In this document: positions 8,285-16,501 of the stretch, in pieces
Numbering within the stretch: the stretch's first letter is position 1
Layout: every line of letters begins with the position of its first letter
Assembly (NCBI GenBank): GCA_016927065.1
Contig: JAFGNJ010000027.1
Span: 100,506 to 159,540, forward strand
DNA: 59,035 bases
Reading direction: 5' to 3'
Origin: Deltaproteobacteria bacterium
GTDB lineage: Bacteria > Desulfobacterota > B13-G15 > RBG-16-54-18
The notes under the pieces: generated by a model
What the model was told of the DNA's origin: nothing
The model's database searches: none
The model's input: only the letters and a program-made list of their open reading frames with translations
Program-made: the position numbers and the translations under genes

Positions 8285-8968
8285 TTAGTCGATGCAGAAG
8301 GGGTCGACCATTATCTTCAACTGGTATTTCGACATTATCTTATCCATGCGCTTAGATCCTTCAGGGGTAACGCGATGCTTACAGGCAAGGTACGTATCCC
8401 ACAGCTTTTGTAACTTTTCTTTTGTTATCGACGCATCTTCTGAGTAGAGTTTTGCCGGGCAGCCAAGGCCGCAGGTCTCGACCATCAGGTAGGGTTCTTT
8501 GATATCTGCGTACACGGCCGGATCTTGGTAGATCGCGAAACCTTTTCCCATAATTTTGAGCGTATCGACTCGAAGGATGGTATTGAGGGGCACCTGCTTC
8601 TCTTCTTTGATTAAATAGAACTCACTCCAAGCCGGGTGTTCCGTGATAGTCTTATAGTAAGTGTACACGCGGAGCTTGAGCCCATTACCTGACCTTTCAT
8701 ACGTTTTCGTCTCAGGGTTCCCAAAGAATTGAACATGCCCCTTGATGCTGCCGTTTGTATGAGACAACGCAACACTTTTGACCGGGTTGGCGGATAATCT
8801 GCTGCCAAAAAAACCTAACAGGCCGTACGATCCACCAGTGATGCTTGTACCATCTCTGAGTGTAACCTTAACCTTGTAGAAATGCGGGACTTGCACGTCT
8901 CCAAATGCCCAGCATGCGACACAAAATATTAATACTCCTGCAATAGTCAAAGCTACTAGCTTTTTCAT
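8285..8968 (-). CDS. Secreted protein of unknown function
   Basis: A 227-residue protein with an N-terminal signal peptide (MKKLVALTIAGVLIFCVACW) and likely cleavage after Phe-Gly near residue 23. A lipobox is doubtful because CVAC lacks the usual Leu. The mature domain is beta rich, with a late CGLGC pair (about 167-171) and further Cys near 192 and 225, possibly disulfide-linked. No strong Shine-Dalgarno. It has a repeat copy directly upstream. No family recognised. Confidence 0.65.
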   Translation of the reverse strand: MKKLVALTIAGVLIFCVACWAFGDVQVPHFYKVKVTLRDGTSITGGSYGLLGFFGSRLSANPVKSVALSHTNGSIKGHVQFFGNPETKTYERSGNGLKLRVYTYYKTITEHPAWSEFYLIKEEKQVPLNTILRVDTLKIMGKGFAIYQDPAVYADIKEPYLMVETCGLGCPAKLYSEDASITKEKLQKLWDTYLACKHRVTPEGSKRMDKIMSKYQLKIMVDPFCID

Positions 8969-8982
8969 CTACTAAAAAACCT

Positions 8983-9052
8983 ACAATTACTTAATGGTTG
9001 ATGCGATAGTGTGCATTCTGAAATGTCAAGAATGAAGATTTGCCCTTTTTCT
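8983..9052 (+). repeat. Dispersed intergenic repeat, well-preserved copy
   Basis: TTACTTAATGGTTGATGCGA, then GTGTGCATTCTGAAATGTCA and AGAATGAAGATTTGCCC. The middle forms a small hairpin: CATTCT pairs with AGAATG around a nine-base loop. It lies between the stop of the gene at 9118 and the start of the gene at 8968. Confidence 0.7.
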
Positions 9053-9117
9053 TGTAAGGTTCTTGGTATTTTTGTATGCATTGAACGATTACCTCAAACT
9101 ACTTCTTTAGTTTCTTC

Positions 9118-9462
9118 TTAGTCATTGATTGTAATAATGGTTATTGTAAACCACACAATAATTCCGACATTCCCAATGAGTGTAAATATTCGAACCTTTC
9201 GCAAAGTCTTTTGTGCTTTAACATCGTTTCTTATCCATTCAGGGGTCTTAAAAAGCCAATATAAAGATAGACTCCACATTGCAATCAAGCTTAAAAATGT
9301 AGTGCTCTCAGAAGGTCGCCAAAAAATGCCAAAGGGCTTTCCATCTGTAATCCACTGTTCCCTGTAAATTTCATACTCGATTTTTAAAAGTCGATCAAAA
9401 TTCACAAAACTCAACAGAAAGATGATAAACAATCCGATGAAAATTATAAAAGAAATAATCAT
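9118..9462 (-). CDS. Small membrane protein of unknown function
   Basis: A 114-residue protein with three hydrophobic helices (about 2-18, 52-70 and 92-112) and a short hydrophilic stretch after the first (RLLKIEYEIYREQW). GGTGAG lies shortly before the ATG. No family recognised. Flanked on both sides by copies of the dispersed repeat, so it looks like an independently moving unit. Confidence 0.6.
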   Translation of the reverse strand: MIISFIIFIGLFIIFLLSFVNFDRLLKIEYEIYREQWITDGKPFGIFWRPSESTTFLSLIAMWSLSLYWLFKTPEWIRNDVKAQKTLRKVRIFTLIGNVGIIVWFTITIITIND

Positions 9463-9485
9463 AATCTCACCATTTGCCGATTAAA

Positions 9486-9553
9486 CTTAGTGATGCGGGT
9501 TGTTGCATCCGCTGTGATGGTTGATTGCATCCTGTAAAGATTTGCCCTCTTTC
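9486..9553 (+). repeat. Compressed or double partial copy of the dispersed repeat
   Basis: Two related half-copies follow each other: GTGATGCGGGTTGTTGCATCC and GTGATGGTTGATTGCATCC, the second continuing into GTAAAGATTTGCCC, which matches the 3' part of the copy at 8983. It directly follows the stop of the zinc-ribbon gene at 9565. Confidence 0.5.
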
Positions 9554-9564
9554 CGAGAGCTCTG

Positions 9565-10053
9565 TTAGGCTGTTTCTGCCATTGCATGTGATGCCAAAAT
9601 TAACCTTGCTCTTTGTTTTAGATCATCACTTGGTCCATTGATGCCTGGGTTCTGGCTCATGGAAATTACGTTTCTAATGATTTGTATAGGGGTGATAATT
9701 AAACCAAAAGGGACACCCCACCATCCTAACAGAAGCGAAGTAATTAAATCTATTGTTTGCTGTTTTATGGCACATTTTTTACAAAGCAAATGACCGCGTG
9801 TTTCATATTTTGTGTAGATAATAAATGAATACACACTGTGTGATTTGTGAATATCTATTGGCCCATGACTTTTACATTTTGGGCATCTTTCATTGCGCAG
9901 CTCATGTGCCAACTGCTCAACCTGTTCATTTGGAATTTGCGCGGCAATTCTGTTTATTTCGTCTGCCTCGTAACATTTTTTGCTGCAATACCTTTTATTG
10001 CCGACCTTAACTCCGCCAAAAAGCACAGAAGTTCCACATGTCGGACATGCCAT
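9565..10053 (-). CDS. Zinc-ribbon membrane protein
   Basis: A 162-residue protein with several metal-binding Cys pairs: CPTC at residues 3-6, YCSKKC near 22-27, CPKC near 57-60 and CKKC near 90-93, giving two treble-clef or ribbon-like zinc sites. One hydrophobic helix follows (LITSLLLGWWGVPFGLI, about 104-122). AAAGGGGTGAACA precedes the start. It may be a membrane-tethered zinc protein; no named family recognised. Confidence 0.7.
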   Translation of the reverse strand: MACPTCGTSVLFGGVKVGNKRYCSKKCYEADEINRIAAQIPNEQVEQLAHELRNERCPKCKSHGPIDIHKSHSVYSFIIYTKYETRGHLLCKKCAIKQQTIDLITSLLLGWWGVPFGLIITPIQIIRNVISMSQNPGINGPSDDLKQRARLILASHAMAETA

Positions 10054-10103
10054 TGTTCACCCCTTTCTTCGCTATGTTTTTCCTGCCTGCTAAAATAACT
10101 TTT

Positions 10104-10928
10104 TCAGGCTTGTCGAGTTCCCTTACAATTCGGGTAATTCACGCAGCCCCAAAATTTTCCAAATTTGCCGGTTCGAAGTTTCATCAGATCCCCGCACTTG
10201 GGGCAGTTTGGAATAACAGCTTGAGATTGAGGATCGTCGCTGCCTTGTGTCGGCGTATCCGAAACTCCTGTGGTCTCGGCGCGATAGGAACACCAGTCGC
10301 ATGTTTCAAGGTCAGGATCAGGCAGGGGGCCGTCGAGCAACGCAACCACGTCATGTAGGAACTTGTGGAATCCAGCTTCGTCTCTCATTACCTCGTGCCA
10401 GGACATTTGGCCGGAAAGGACCTGGCGGTCATTGCCGGTATACTCACACTGATCAGGCGTGTAGTAGAGAAGCCCCATACGTGAGACAGGAGAGAGCTTA
10501 AGCGCCCCTTGTGCCGGGTTTTCCAGGGCCAAGGCATAGGCGTGAAGCTGCCTGCCGTACATCTCGACTTTTTCTTCGCTGGGCTTGCCGGTCTTGAAAT
10601 CCATTACGGCAAACGAGCCGTCATCCAATTCGGCAACCACGTCGAATCTTCCGGTTATGAAGCAGGTGCTTTCCAGGTCATCGAACTGAACGGGTATAGA
10701 TTGGACCCTCTGTTCGCCATATTTAACGATACCCGGAGGCAGTTGCGGGCAAAACTCCTCGGTTCGCCTCCCGGAATAGTGGTTTTTCTGAAGATTGGCG
10801 ATAGTGCTGAACACACCGGGCAAGGGAATAGAAGGCTGCGAAATGCCGTGCTTGACCCTCAAAACGAAGCAATGCTTGCAACTCTCGTATAAAAACGTTA
10901 AATCCGATGGGCTCAATTTATAGTTCAT
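10104..10928 (-). CDS. PD-(D/E)XK nuclease with topoisomerase-type zinc finger
   Basis: A 274-residue RecB/Cas4-like nuclease. The core GRFDVVAEL...FAVMDFKTGK (about 93-113) gives the Asp...Asp-x-Lys catalytic set, and YGRQLHAYALAL is the following QxxxY-type helix. An N-terminal CKHC (about 17-20) and a later CDWC (about 211-214) are placed like the Fe-S ligands of Cas4 and AddB, so a 4Fe-4S cluster is possible. The C-terminus carries a C4 topoisomerase-type zinc finger (CPKCG...GCVNYPNCKG), likely DNA binding. CAGGAGTC precedes the start. A DNA repair or defence role is plausible; no partner gene is adjacent. Confidence 0.85.
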   Translation of the reverse strand: MNYKLSPSDLTFLYESCKHCFVLRVKHGISQPSIPLPGVFSTIANLQKNHYSGRRTEEFCPQLPPGIVKYGEQRVQSIPVQFDDLESTCFITGRFDVVAELDDGSFAVMDFKTGKPSEEKVEMYGRQLHAYALALENPAQGALKLSPVSRMGLLYYTPDQCEYTGNDRQVLSGQMSWHEVMRDEAGFHKFLHDVVALLDGPLPDPDLETCDWCSYRAETTGVSDTPTQGSDDPQSQAVIPNCPKCGDLMKLRTGKFGKFWGCVNYPNCKGTRQA

Positions 10929-10941
10929 AATTTAGACTCCT

Positions 10942-11010
10942 GAAGTTAAGTTAGCTGATGAGGTTGTGCGCATTCTGAATTGTCAAGAATGGAGGTTTAT
11001 CCCCATTTTT
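10942..11010 (+). repeat. Dispersed intergenic repeat, well-preserved copy
   Basis: GCTGATGAGGTTGTGCGCAT, then TCTGAATTGTCAAGAATGGAG. The hairpin ATTCT/AGAAT is kept. The copy is bounded by short direct repeats AGTTAAGTT at 10943 and 11020. It lies between the DUF4145 gene stop and the nuclease gene start. Confidence 0.65.
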
Positions 11011-11020
11011 CATTTTCTAG

Positions 11021-11626
11021 TTAAGTTTTTAAATGGATTTTTCTCTTTTTTTCTTCTTGCCTTTTTCTATATTTTGTATACTTATCCCTAAAGGTGAACA
11101 TATATTCGAGAAGAGCATTTGTGAACTCGATAATATCTCTAGCGTCATCTGCTGATACTATTACAGATAAATCATGGACGGCTTCATTACCTGATATTCT
11201 TAACATATCTGCCCATTCAAAAAGTCGGTTTTCTATGATTCCCTGGTTCTTCATTTCTTGTAATGAAAGTGCCAAATTTTCCTCTTTAATTTTGTGTTCA
11301 TTGCAAATTCCCTCAAGCGTTTTTCTACACATAATCGCGGCTGCTGTGTAGGCCTTCGCTTTAAAACATGCATTAGCTTCCCAATATGCTTTCTTTATAG
11401 GCTCAGGATAGAAAGCATTAATTCTTGCCTGGGGTGGATACAATCTATAAGGATCATCCCATTCTTCTCCAAAATTTTCTTGGATAACAAGGAGTGGACT
11501 ATGACATTTTGGACATTTTAGAAAGCTATACTTGCATGGTGGGCCGAGTTGTGGATCAAATACTTCATAATCTTTCAAAACTTTCGCATCGACAAGAGCT
11601 TCACATTTTTTGCACTCAACGATCAT
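11021..11626 (-). CDS. DUF4145 domain protein with N-terminal zinc ribbon
   Basis: A 201-residue protein. Residues 1-55 hold CKKC and CPKC pairs plus a further Cys (zinc ribbon), and the rest is a DUF4145 helical domain (YWEANACFKAKAYTAAAIMC, RKTLEGIC, GNEAVHDL). DUF4145 proteins often accompany restriction or defence genes and may bind nucleotides or nucleic acid; function unproven. The start MIVECKKC at 11626 is chosen over the longer frame because AGGGAGAAAGAAAA precedes it and the extra N-terminus is not family-like. Confidence 0.85.
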   Translation of the reverse strand: MIVECKKCEALVDAKVLKDYEVFDPQLGPPCKYSFLKCPKCHSPLLVIQENFGEEWDDPYRLYPPQARINAFYPEPIKKAYWEANACFKAKAYTAAAIMCRKTLEGICNEHKIKEENLALSLQEMKNQGIIENRLFEWADMLRISGNEAVHDLSVIVSADDARDIIEFTNALLEYMFTFRDKYTKYRKRQEEKKRKIHLKT

Positions 11627-11702
11627 TTTTCTTTCTCCCTGGCATAATGCAAGGTGTTTATTATAGAAAAATAATTTATATATATTGGTTTTATCCCACA
11701 GG

Positions 11703-11786
11703 TTCAACTCGTTCAATTACTTTTCGTTTGACGAGGTTGTGTGCATTCTGTATTATCAGGAATGAAAATTTGACCTCCTTTTTTAC
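11703..11786 (+). repeat. Dispersed intergenic repeat, well-preserved copy
   Basis: TTCAACTCGTTCAATTACTT, then GACGAGGTTGTGTGCATTCTG and TATTATCAGGAATGAAAATT. Here both an inner stem (CATTC/GAATG) and an outer stem (GAGGT/ACCTC) can form. It touches the stop codon of the TPR gene at 11783. Confidence 0.65.
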
Positions 11787-13195
11787 ATGTAATTTTCCAG
11801 AAGTTGTTTGCCTTCCGTTACAAATGACTCCAAATTCTTTTCTTTTGGGGGATTCTTGATGAACTCCTCCAGTTCTTTTAGGCCTTGCTCTTTAGAACCA
11901 CGTTGAATTTCGATCAAGGCTAGCGCAAGACGAAGCTGTTTTTTATCCGGAAACTGTTCAATGCATTGGCGAATAAAGAAAAGACACTGATTTATTAAAT
12001 TTTCGTCATAAGATGTTTTTTTCCCTAATCCCTTTTTGTATTCATCTTTCGATTTTTCAAATTCACCAGTGAAATTGTACAAGAAAGCAAGTGAAAAATT
12101 TGGTGTTGCAAGAGCTTTTGGAGCAGTTTTCTTCGCTTGTCGCGCAGATGCCATGGCTTCTTCGATTTCTCCAAGGAGAAAAAGATAGATAGCCTTTGAC
12201 AAGTAGTGCGTGGAGTTTTGTGGATCAAGTCTTATTGCCTGCGTTACATTATTAAGCCAAGCTCGAAGAGTTCGTTCGGGAATGGAAAATAAATTTTTTT
12301 CGAATAGGTAAGGCAAATATTGTTGACTTGTTAGCATGGTCATAGAATACGCTAAATCAAATTTTACTTGATTCCGAAACCTTTTGAGTGCAATAGAACT
12401 TTGTCTGTTCACTAATGCCTGCATCCCTATGAGCATTGGGCTAAATATTTTTATAGCCTCTTTATAACGCTGGTCGATGAGGAGAACCACGCCGAGCACA
12501 TTTCTGACAACAAGACCAATATCTCTAGCCATAATCTGGCGATCCGCTATCTGTGTTCGTTCCTTGACTTGTAGTTTCTTTTCTGCAAGAGAAAAGGCGA
12601 GAGCTTGATGACGAAGAGGGTGAATGCGTGCAGAAGAAGTAAAAGTAAGAGCTAATCGAGAGAAACCTGCTGTTCTACCTTGATCTGTGTACTCCTGATC
12701 GAATACTCCCCATACTGCGCATATGGCGTGAGATTTTCTTAAAACGCTGGTTGCATCCTCCATGCTGTTTATAGATATGTTTGGCGGTAGTCGTTTGATT
12801 GAAAACCGATTGAGGAATTCATGAGACTTAAGTTCGAGGTTAAGATTGGTAAAAAGTAGTTCGACTTCTTTTTCTAGATCTTCAGAAAAGTTTGGAGCGA
12901 ATAAGATGCCAAGTTCTTCTTTTGAGAAACATGAAACTGCTCGCTTCTTTCGCCAAAATAAAAAAGCTGCCATCAAAAGCAAAAGGAATCCTACTAGAAA
13001 AAACAAATGTCCCCAGTTACTTGCATCAGGACAGTTATAGAACTTTAACAAAGCAACGAGATGAGGACCTAGCCAGTTAGCGAAGAGACAATAAATACTA
13101 GCTACCAAAATAAGCAGAACAATAAGGCCATCATAAAAATAAATGCGTTTTTTAAGAAATGACAGAATTTCCAGAAGCTTAAGTTTCTCCTCCAC
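11783..13195 (-). CDS. Membrane-anchored TPR-like protein
   Basis: A 470-residue protein: two N-terminal transmembrane helices (about 16-37 and 62-81), a cytosolic domain of unknown type, and a helical C-terminal half with tetratricopeptide-like repeats (HYLSKAIYLFLLGEIEEAMA, FSLAFLYNFTGEFEKSKDEY). It uses a GTG start, with AAGAGG just upstream. A scaffold role is plausible from TPRs, but no partner is evident. Upstream lies a 36-nt A+T-rich stretch and then the endonuclease Q gene end. Confidence 0.75.
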   Translation of the reverse strand: MEEKLKLLEILSFLKKRIYFYDGLIVLLILVASIYCLFANWLGPHLVALLKFYNCPDASNWGHLFFLVGFLLLLMAAFLFWRKKRAVSCFSKEELGILFAPNFSEDLEKEVELLFTNLNLELKSHEFLNRFSIKRLPPNISINSMEDATSVLRKSHAICAVWGVFDQEYTDQGRTAGFSRLALTFTSSARIHPLRHQALAFSLAEKKLQVKERTQIADRQIMARDIGLVVRNVLGVVLLIDQRYKEAIKIFSPMLIGMQALVNRQSSIALKRFRNQVKFDLAYSMTMLTSQQYLPYLFEKNLFSIPERTLRAWLNNVTQAIRLDPQNSTHYLSKAIYLFLLGEIEEAMASARQAKKTAPKALATPNFSLAFLYNFTGEFEKSKDEYKKGLGKKTSYDENLINQCLFFIRQCIEQFPDKKQLRLALALIEIQRGSKEQGLKELEEFIKNPPKEKNLESFVTEGKQLLENYM

Positions 13196-13276
13196 TGATT
13201 ACCTCTTACGCGATCTAGTTTACAAATCTATCATGCTAGACGATGCAAATTTTTTATTTATTAGTTTATCTTAATT

Positions 13277-14542
13277 TCAAAACAAACTCATCTGCTCTTC
13301 CCCTTCTGCGGGTTTTTCTTCCTCCCCCTCCTTGGGAAAGATGCTGATCTGGCCGTAGACGCCGTCGTGGCCTGGGGTGATCTCAAGCTCACCCTTCCTC
13401 ACCCGCATGATCCCCTCGTAGATCCTTGGCGGGGCGATGCGCTCGATCTCCTCCGGCGGCAGGTCGATGAGCACGGCGAATTCCGACCCTCCACTCTCCA
13501 CCATCCGCATGTACTCCTGATTTACCCCCTTGGTGCCTGTTCCCTGTCCCAGGGCCTCGGCAATGATCTCCTCCAGGGGGATGAGGTGGATGGCGGGGAT
13601 GGCATTGGGGGGGACAAAACCCTCTGGTCTATCGGCCAACTCCTCCACCCGGTGCATCACCCCCACAGTCAGCCTCCTGCCGCAGACCGGGCAGATGTCG
13701 TCATTCGCCCTGCTCTCGTGCGGGGCGAGGAGGACCTTACAGTTGCGGTGGCCGTCGTAGTGGTACTTGCCCTCCTCAGGGAAGAACTCCACCGTAAAGA
13801 GCAGGCCCGCGGGGTCCTTCTCCTTGATGACCCTGATGATTTCCGGGTATTCGAGGGCGCAGGCGAAGCAGTTGGCCTCGCGCCCGATCTTGCTCGGCGA
13901 GTGTGCGTCGGAGTTGGAGATGAGGGTGAGCTTGTCGAGGGCGCTCCATCGCCAGTTCATCTCCGGGTCGGAGGATAGGCCGGTTTCAATGGCGTGGATA
14001 TGTTCAGTCTGTTCCTCAAAGCACTCCTCCAGTGAATCGAACCCGGAATTGGCCCCGAAGATGGAGAACCACGGGGTCCAGGCATGTGCCGGTACTAAGA
14101 GGCATTCTTCTGAGACATCAAGGATTATCTTGACGAGATCTTTTACCGGAAAGCTAAAGATCGGACGGCCGTCCGAGCCGAGCTTGCCGAGTCTCCCCAA
14201 GGCCGTGTTGATCCCCTCCACCACTTCTATGCTTGGGGCAAAGATCAGCGTGTGGGTGCGGCGGTTGGTCTTTTTCCCCTGGGCGAACATGTTGCTCACC
14301 TCGGTGCAGAGGATAAAGTGTGCCCCCTGCTCCCCCTCCTTGAGGCGGAAAATACCCTCTGCAACCGGTTCGAGCTTTGCCTTGATCTCCGCGAAATAGA
14401 CGGGGTGTGTGAAATCGCCGGTGGCCACCAGGTGGATACCCTTCAGTTTTGCCCACATGGCCATCATCTCCAGCCCCATCTCGCGGCTGGTAGCCCTGCT
14501 GTATTTGGAGTGGACGTGCAGGTCGGCGATAAACGGCTTCAC
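13277..14542 (-). CDS. Endonuclease Q family DNA repair nuclease
   Basis: A 421-residue PHP-domain nuclease. The metal-binding HVHSKYSRATS near the N-terminus, ATGDFTHP, ILCTEVS, HAWTPWFSIFGANSGFDS and SNSDAHSP are the hallmark EndoQ blocks, followed by a CxxC zinc site (CPVCGR) with upstream Cys/His ligands. EndoQ cleaves 5' of deaminated bases and other lesions. The last five residues, QMSLF, fit a sliding-clamp-binding motif. The GTG start at 14542 is chosen because VKPFIADLH is the family start and it overlaps the upstream stop by four bases (GTGA), implying coupled translation. The longer frame would run through the neighbour. Confidence 0.92.
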   Translation of the reverse strand: MKPFIADLHVHSKYSRATSREMGLEMMAMWAKLKGIHLVATGDFTHPVYFAEIKAKLEPVAEGIFRLKEGEQGAHFILCTEVSNMFAQGKKTNRRTHTLIFAPSIEVVEGINTALGRLGKLGSDGRPIFSFPVKDLVKIILDVSEECLLVPAHAWTPWFSIFGANSGFDSLEECFEEQTEHIHAIETGLSSDPEMNWRWSALDKLTLISNSDAHSPSKIGREANCFACALEYPEIIRVIKEKDPAGLLFTVEFFPEEGKYHYDGHRNCKVLLAPHESRANDDICPVCGRRLTVGVMHRVEELADRPEGFVPPNAIPAIHLIPLEEIIAEALGQGTGTKGVNQEYMRMVESGGSEFAVLIDLPPEEIERIAPPRIYEGIMRVRKGELEITPGHDGVYGQISIFPKEGEEEKPAEGEEQMSLF

Positions 14543-15018
14543 AGCCAAAGTCCCTCTTCCGGCTCCACACCGTCGGTCTTGATGACCCGCCAGCGCTTCC
14601 CCTCTTTTGCCAGGGTGAAGACCACGCGGCTCGGATTCTCGGCACTCCCCACGATGTACCCGATCTCCTCCCCCCACCGGGCCGTGACCCACGTGAGGAG
14701 GGCGGCCTGCCCCAGCCCTGCTTCTCGTATCTCTATATCAATCTCCTCCACATGGATGGTGATGTCGTCAAACTGCGCGTAGAGACGCTTCAGGAGGGCG
14801 GCAATGGCCATTTTGTTCAGGCCGTAGTCGTTTTGATAATCGCGGGAGACGTGTTTGAGGGCCCCTTCGAAGTCCTCTTTTTCGATAGCCGCCTTCCCCT
14901 GGTAGATCACCCGTTTGATCCGCGCCTCATCGGAGACGATGAGATACTTGATCAAGATGAAACAGGCTACCGCCGCCATGATTACGAGGACTGTTTTGCC
15001 TTTTTTCCCTAAGGTCAT
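14539..15018 (-). CDS. Membrane-anchored NTF2-like protein
   Basis: A 159-residue protein with one N-terminal helix (VLVIMAAVACFILIKYLIV) and a soluble domain whose helix-then-sheet order (AAIEKEDFEGALKHVSRDY..., then RWRVIKTD) resembles NTF2/DUF4440-like folds. The ATG at 15018 overlaps the RarA stop (ATGA), and its own stop overlaps the EndoQ start (GTGA), so the three genes are tightly coupled. The family is widespread and unnamed; periplasmic orientation is likely. Confidence 0.75.
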   Translation of the reverse strand: MTLGKKGKTVLVIMAAVACFILIKYLIVSDEARIKRVIYQGKAAIEKEDFEGALKHVSRDYQNDYGLNKMAIAALLKRLYAQFDDITIHVEEIDIEIREAGLGQAALLTWVTARWGEEIGYIVGSAENPSRVVFTLAKEGKRWRVIKTDGVEPEEGLWL

Positions 15019-16340
15019 CCTTTCTTCCCCTTCCACCACCGTTTGAGGCGGTCGCGGATCTCACGCTCGTTCCCCCGATCGGTGGGTTTATAAAAGCGGT
15101 GTTTTTTTATGGGCTTTGGGAGGTACTCCTCCTCAACAAAGGCATCGGGGAAGTTATGGGGGTAGCGGTATCCGTCGCCGTACCCCATCTCTTCCATCAG
15201 GCGGGTCGGCGCGTTGCGCAGGTGCTTGGGCACGGGGAGGGCCCCGGTCTCTTTGATCGCCTTGCGGACGGCCCCGTAGGCCGTGTAGAGGGCGTTGCTC
15301 TTGGGGGCTGCGGCCAGATGGACGACGGCTTGGGCCAGGGCCAGCTCACCCTCGGGCTGGCCGATGAAGTGAAAGGCCTGCATGGCCGCCACCGCCACCA
15401 CGAGGGCTTGGGGGTCGGCGTTGCCCACGTCCTCGGAGGCGAAGCGTATGACCCTGCGGGCGATATAGAGGGGGTCCTCACCACCCTCCAGCATCCTCCC
15501 GAGCCAGTAGAGGGCGGCATCGGGATCGCTCCCCCGCATGCTCTTGTGCAGGGCGGAGATGATATTGTAGTGCTCCTCCCCGTCCTTGTCGTAGAGGACC
15601 CGTTTCTGCACTGACTCCTCGGCCGCCTCGCGGGTGATCTGCCTCGTGCCGTCCTTCCCAGGGGGTGTGGTCATGGCCGCCAGTTCTAGGGCGTTGAGCG
15701 CTGCCCGAGCGTCGCCGTCGGCCAGCGTGGCAAGGAGTTTGAGGACCGAGTTGTCTATGGTGATCTTATGCTTGCCCAGGCCGCGCTCGGCATCGTCGAG
15801 GGCGCGGCGCATGATCCGCATCAGTTCCTCCGGGCCGAGTTGCTCCAGGGTAAAGACCTGCGCGCGGGAGAGGAGCGGTGAGATCACCTCAAAGGACGGG
15901 TTTTGAGTGGTGGCGCCGATGAGGGCGATAGTCCCCTTCTCCACGTGGGGGAGAAAGGCGTCCTGCTGGGCCTTGTTGAAGCGGTGGATCTCGTCCACGA
16001 AGAGGATGGTCTTTCGGCCGTGGTAGTGTTGCTCCCCCTCGGCCTCCTTGATGACCTCCCTGATTTCCTTTACACCGGAGAGGACCGCGCTGAAGGCAAA
16101 GAAGTGGGTCTTGGTCCGGCGCGCGATGATCTGTGCCAGGGTGGTCTTGCCCGAGCCGGGGGGACCCCAGAGGATCAACGAGAAAAGCTCCCCCTTTTCA
16201 ATCGCCTTGCGCAGGATTCGACCCTTGCCGAGGATGTGCTCCTGGCCCACAAACTCGTCCAACTCCTGAGGCCGCATGCGGTCGGCTAAGGGTGCGGTAG
16301 TGGCCTGAAACGCCTTGGCTTTTTCAGCAAAGAGTTCCAT
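15015..16340 (-). CDS. rarA: Replication-associated recombination protein A (RarA/MgsA)
   Basis: A 441-residue AAA+ ATPase that acts at stalled replication forks. Walker [11 protein letters not shown] is at about residues 60-69, Walker [12 protein letters not shown] at about 111-121 and sensor 1 [12 protein letters not shown] soon after. The C-terminal helical tetramerisation region ([40 protein letters not shown]) is full length. AGGGAATAACA precedes the start. It leads the operon rarA, NTF2-like gene, EndoQ gene, which makes functional sense as a replication-repair unit. Confidence 0.96.
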   Translation of the reverse strand: MELFAEKAKAFQATTAPLADRMRPQELDEFVGQEHILGKGRILRKAIEKGELFSLILWGPPGSGKTTLAQIIARRTKTHFFAFSAVLSGVKEIREVIKEAEGEQHYHGRKTILFVDEIHRFNKAQQDAFLPHVEKGTIALIGATTQNPSFEVISPLLSRAQVFTLEQLGPEELMRIMRRALDDAERGLGKHKITIDNSVLKLLATLADGDARAALNALELAAMTTPPGKDGTRQITREAAEESVQKRVLYDKDGEEHYNIISALHKSMRGSDPDAALYWLGRMLEGGEDPLYIARRVIRFASEDVGNADPQALVVAVAAMQAFHFIGQPEGELALAQAVVHLAAAPKSNALYTAYGAVRKAIKETGALPVPKHLRNAPTRLMEEMGYGDGYRYPHNFPDAFVEEEYLPKPIKKHRFYKPTDRGNEREIRDRLKRWWKGKKG

Positions 16341-16376
16341 TGTTATTCCCTGGTCTTGCTTTGAAAATAGGTTTCA

Positions 16377-16452
16377 AATCTCCCCATCCCCCCTTTTCTA
16401 AGGGGGGGAAAAGGGTCACCTTCGGTTTTCTAAAGGGGGGCGGGGGGGGATT
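16377..16452. repeat. MITE-like G/C-tract palindrome
   Basis: An imperfect inverted repeat: AATCTCCCCATCCCCCCTTT pairs with AAAGGGGGGCGGGGGGGATT, enclosing a second hairpin CCCCCCTTTTCTAAGGGGGG. Such C-tract/G-tract palindromes are dispersed in many genomes. It fills the gap between rarA and the DUF763 gene. A related half element is at 32878. Confidence 0.7.
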
Positions 16453-16501
16453 GTCGATTTTTATCATTATTTGTTGATGCACGGTCACGATGGATTGCCT
16501 T

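Noticed and set aside
8983..11786. Dispersed repeats as classical integron attC sites
   Set aside because: The paired RYYYAAC and GTTRRRY boxes in inverted orientation are not consistently present; kept only as an unclassified repeat family.
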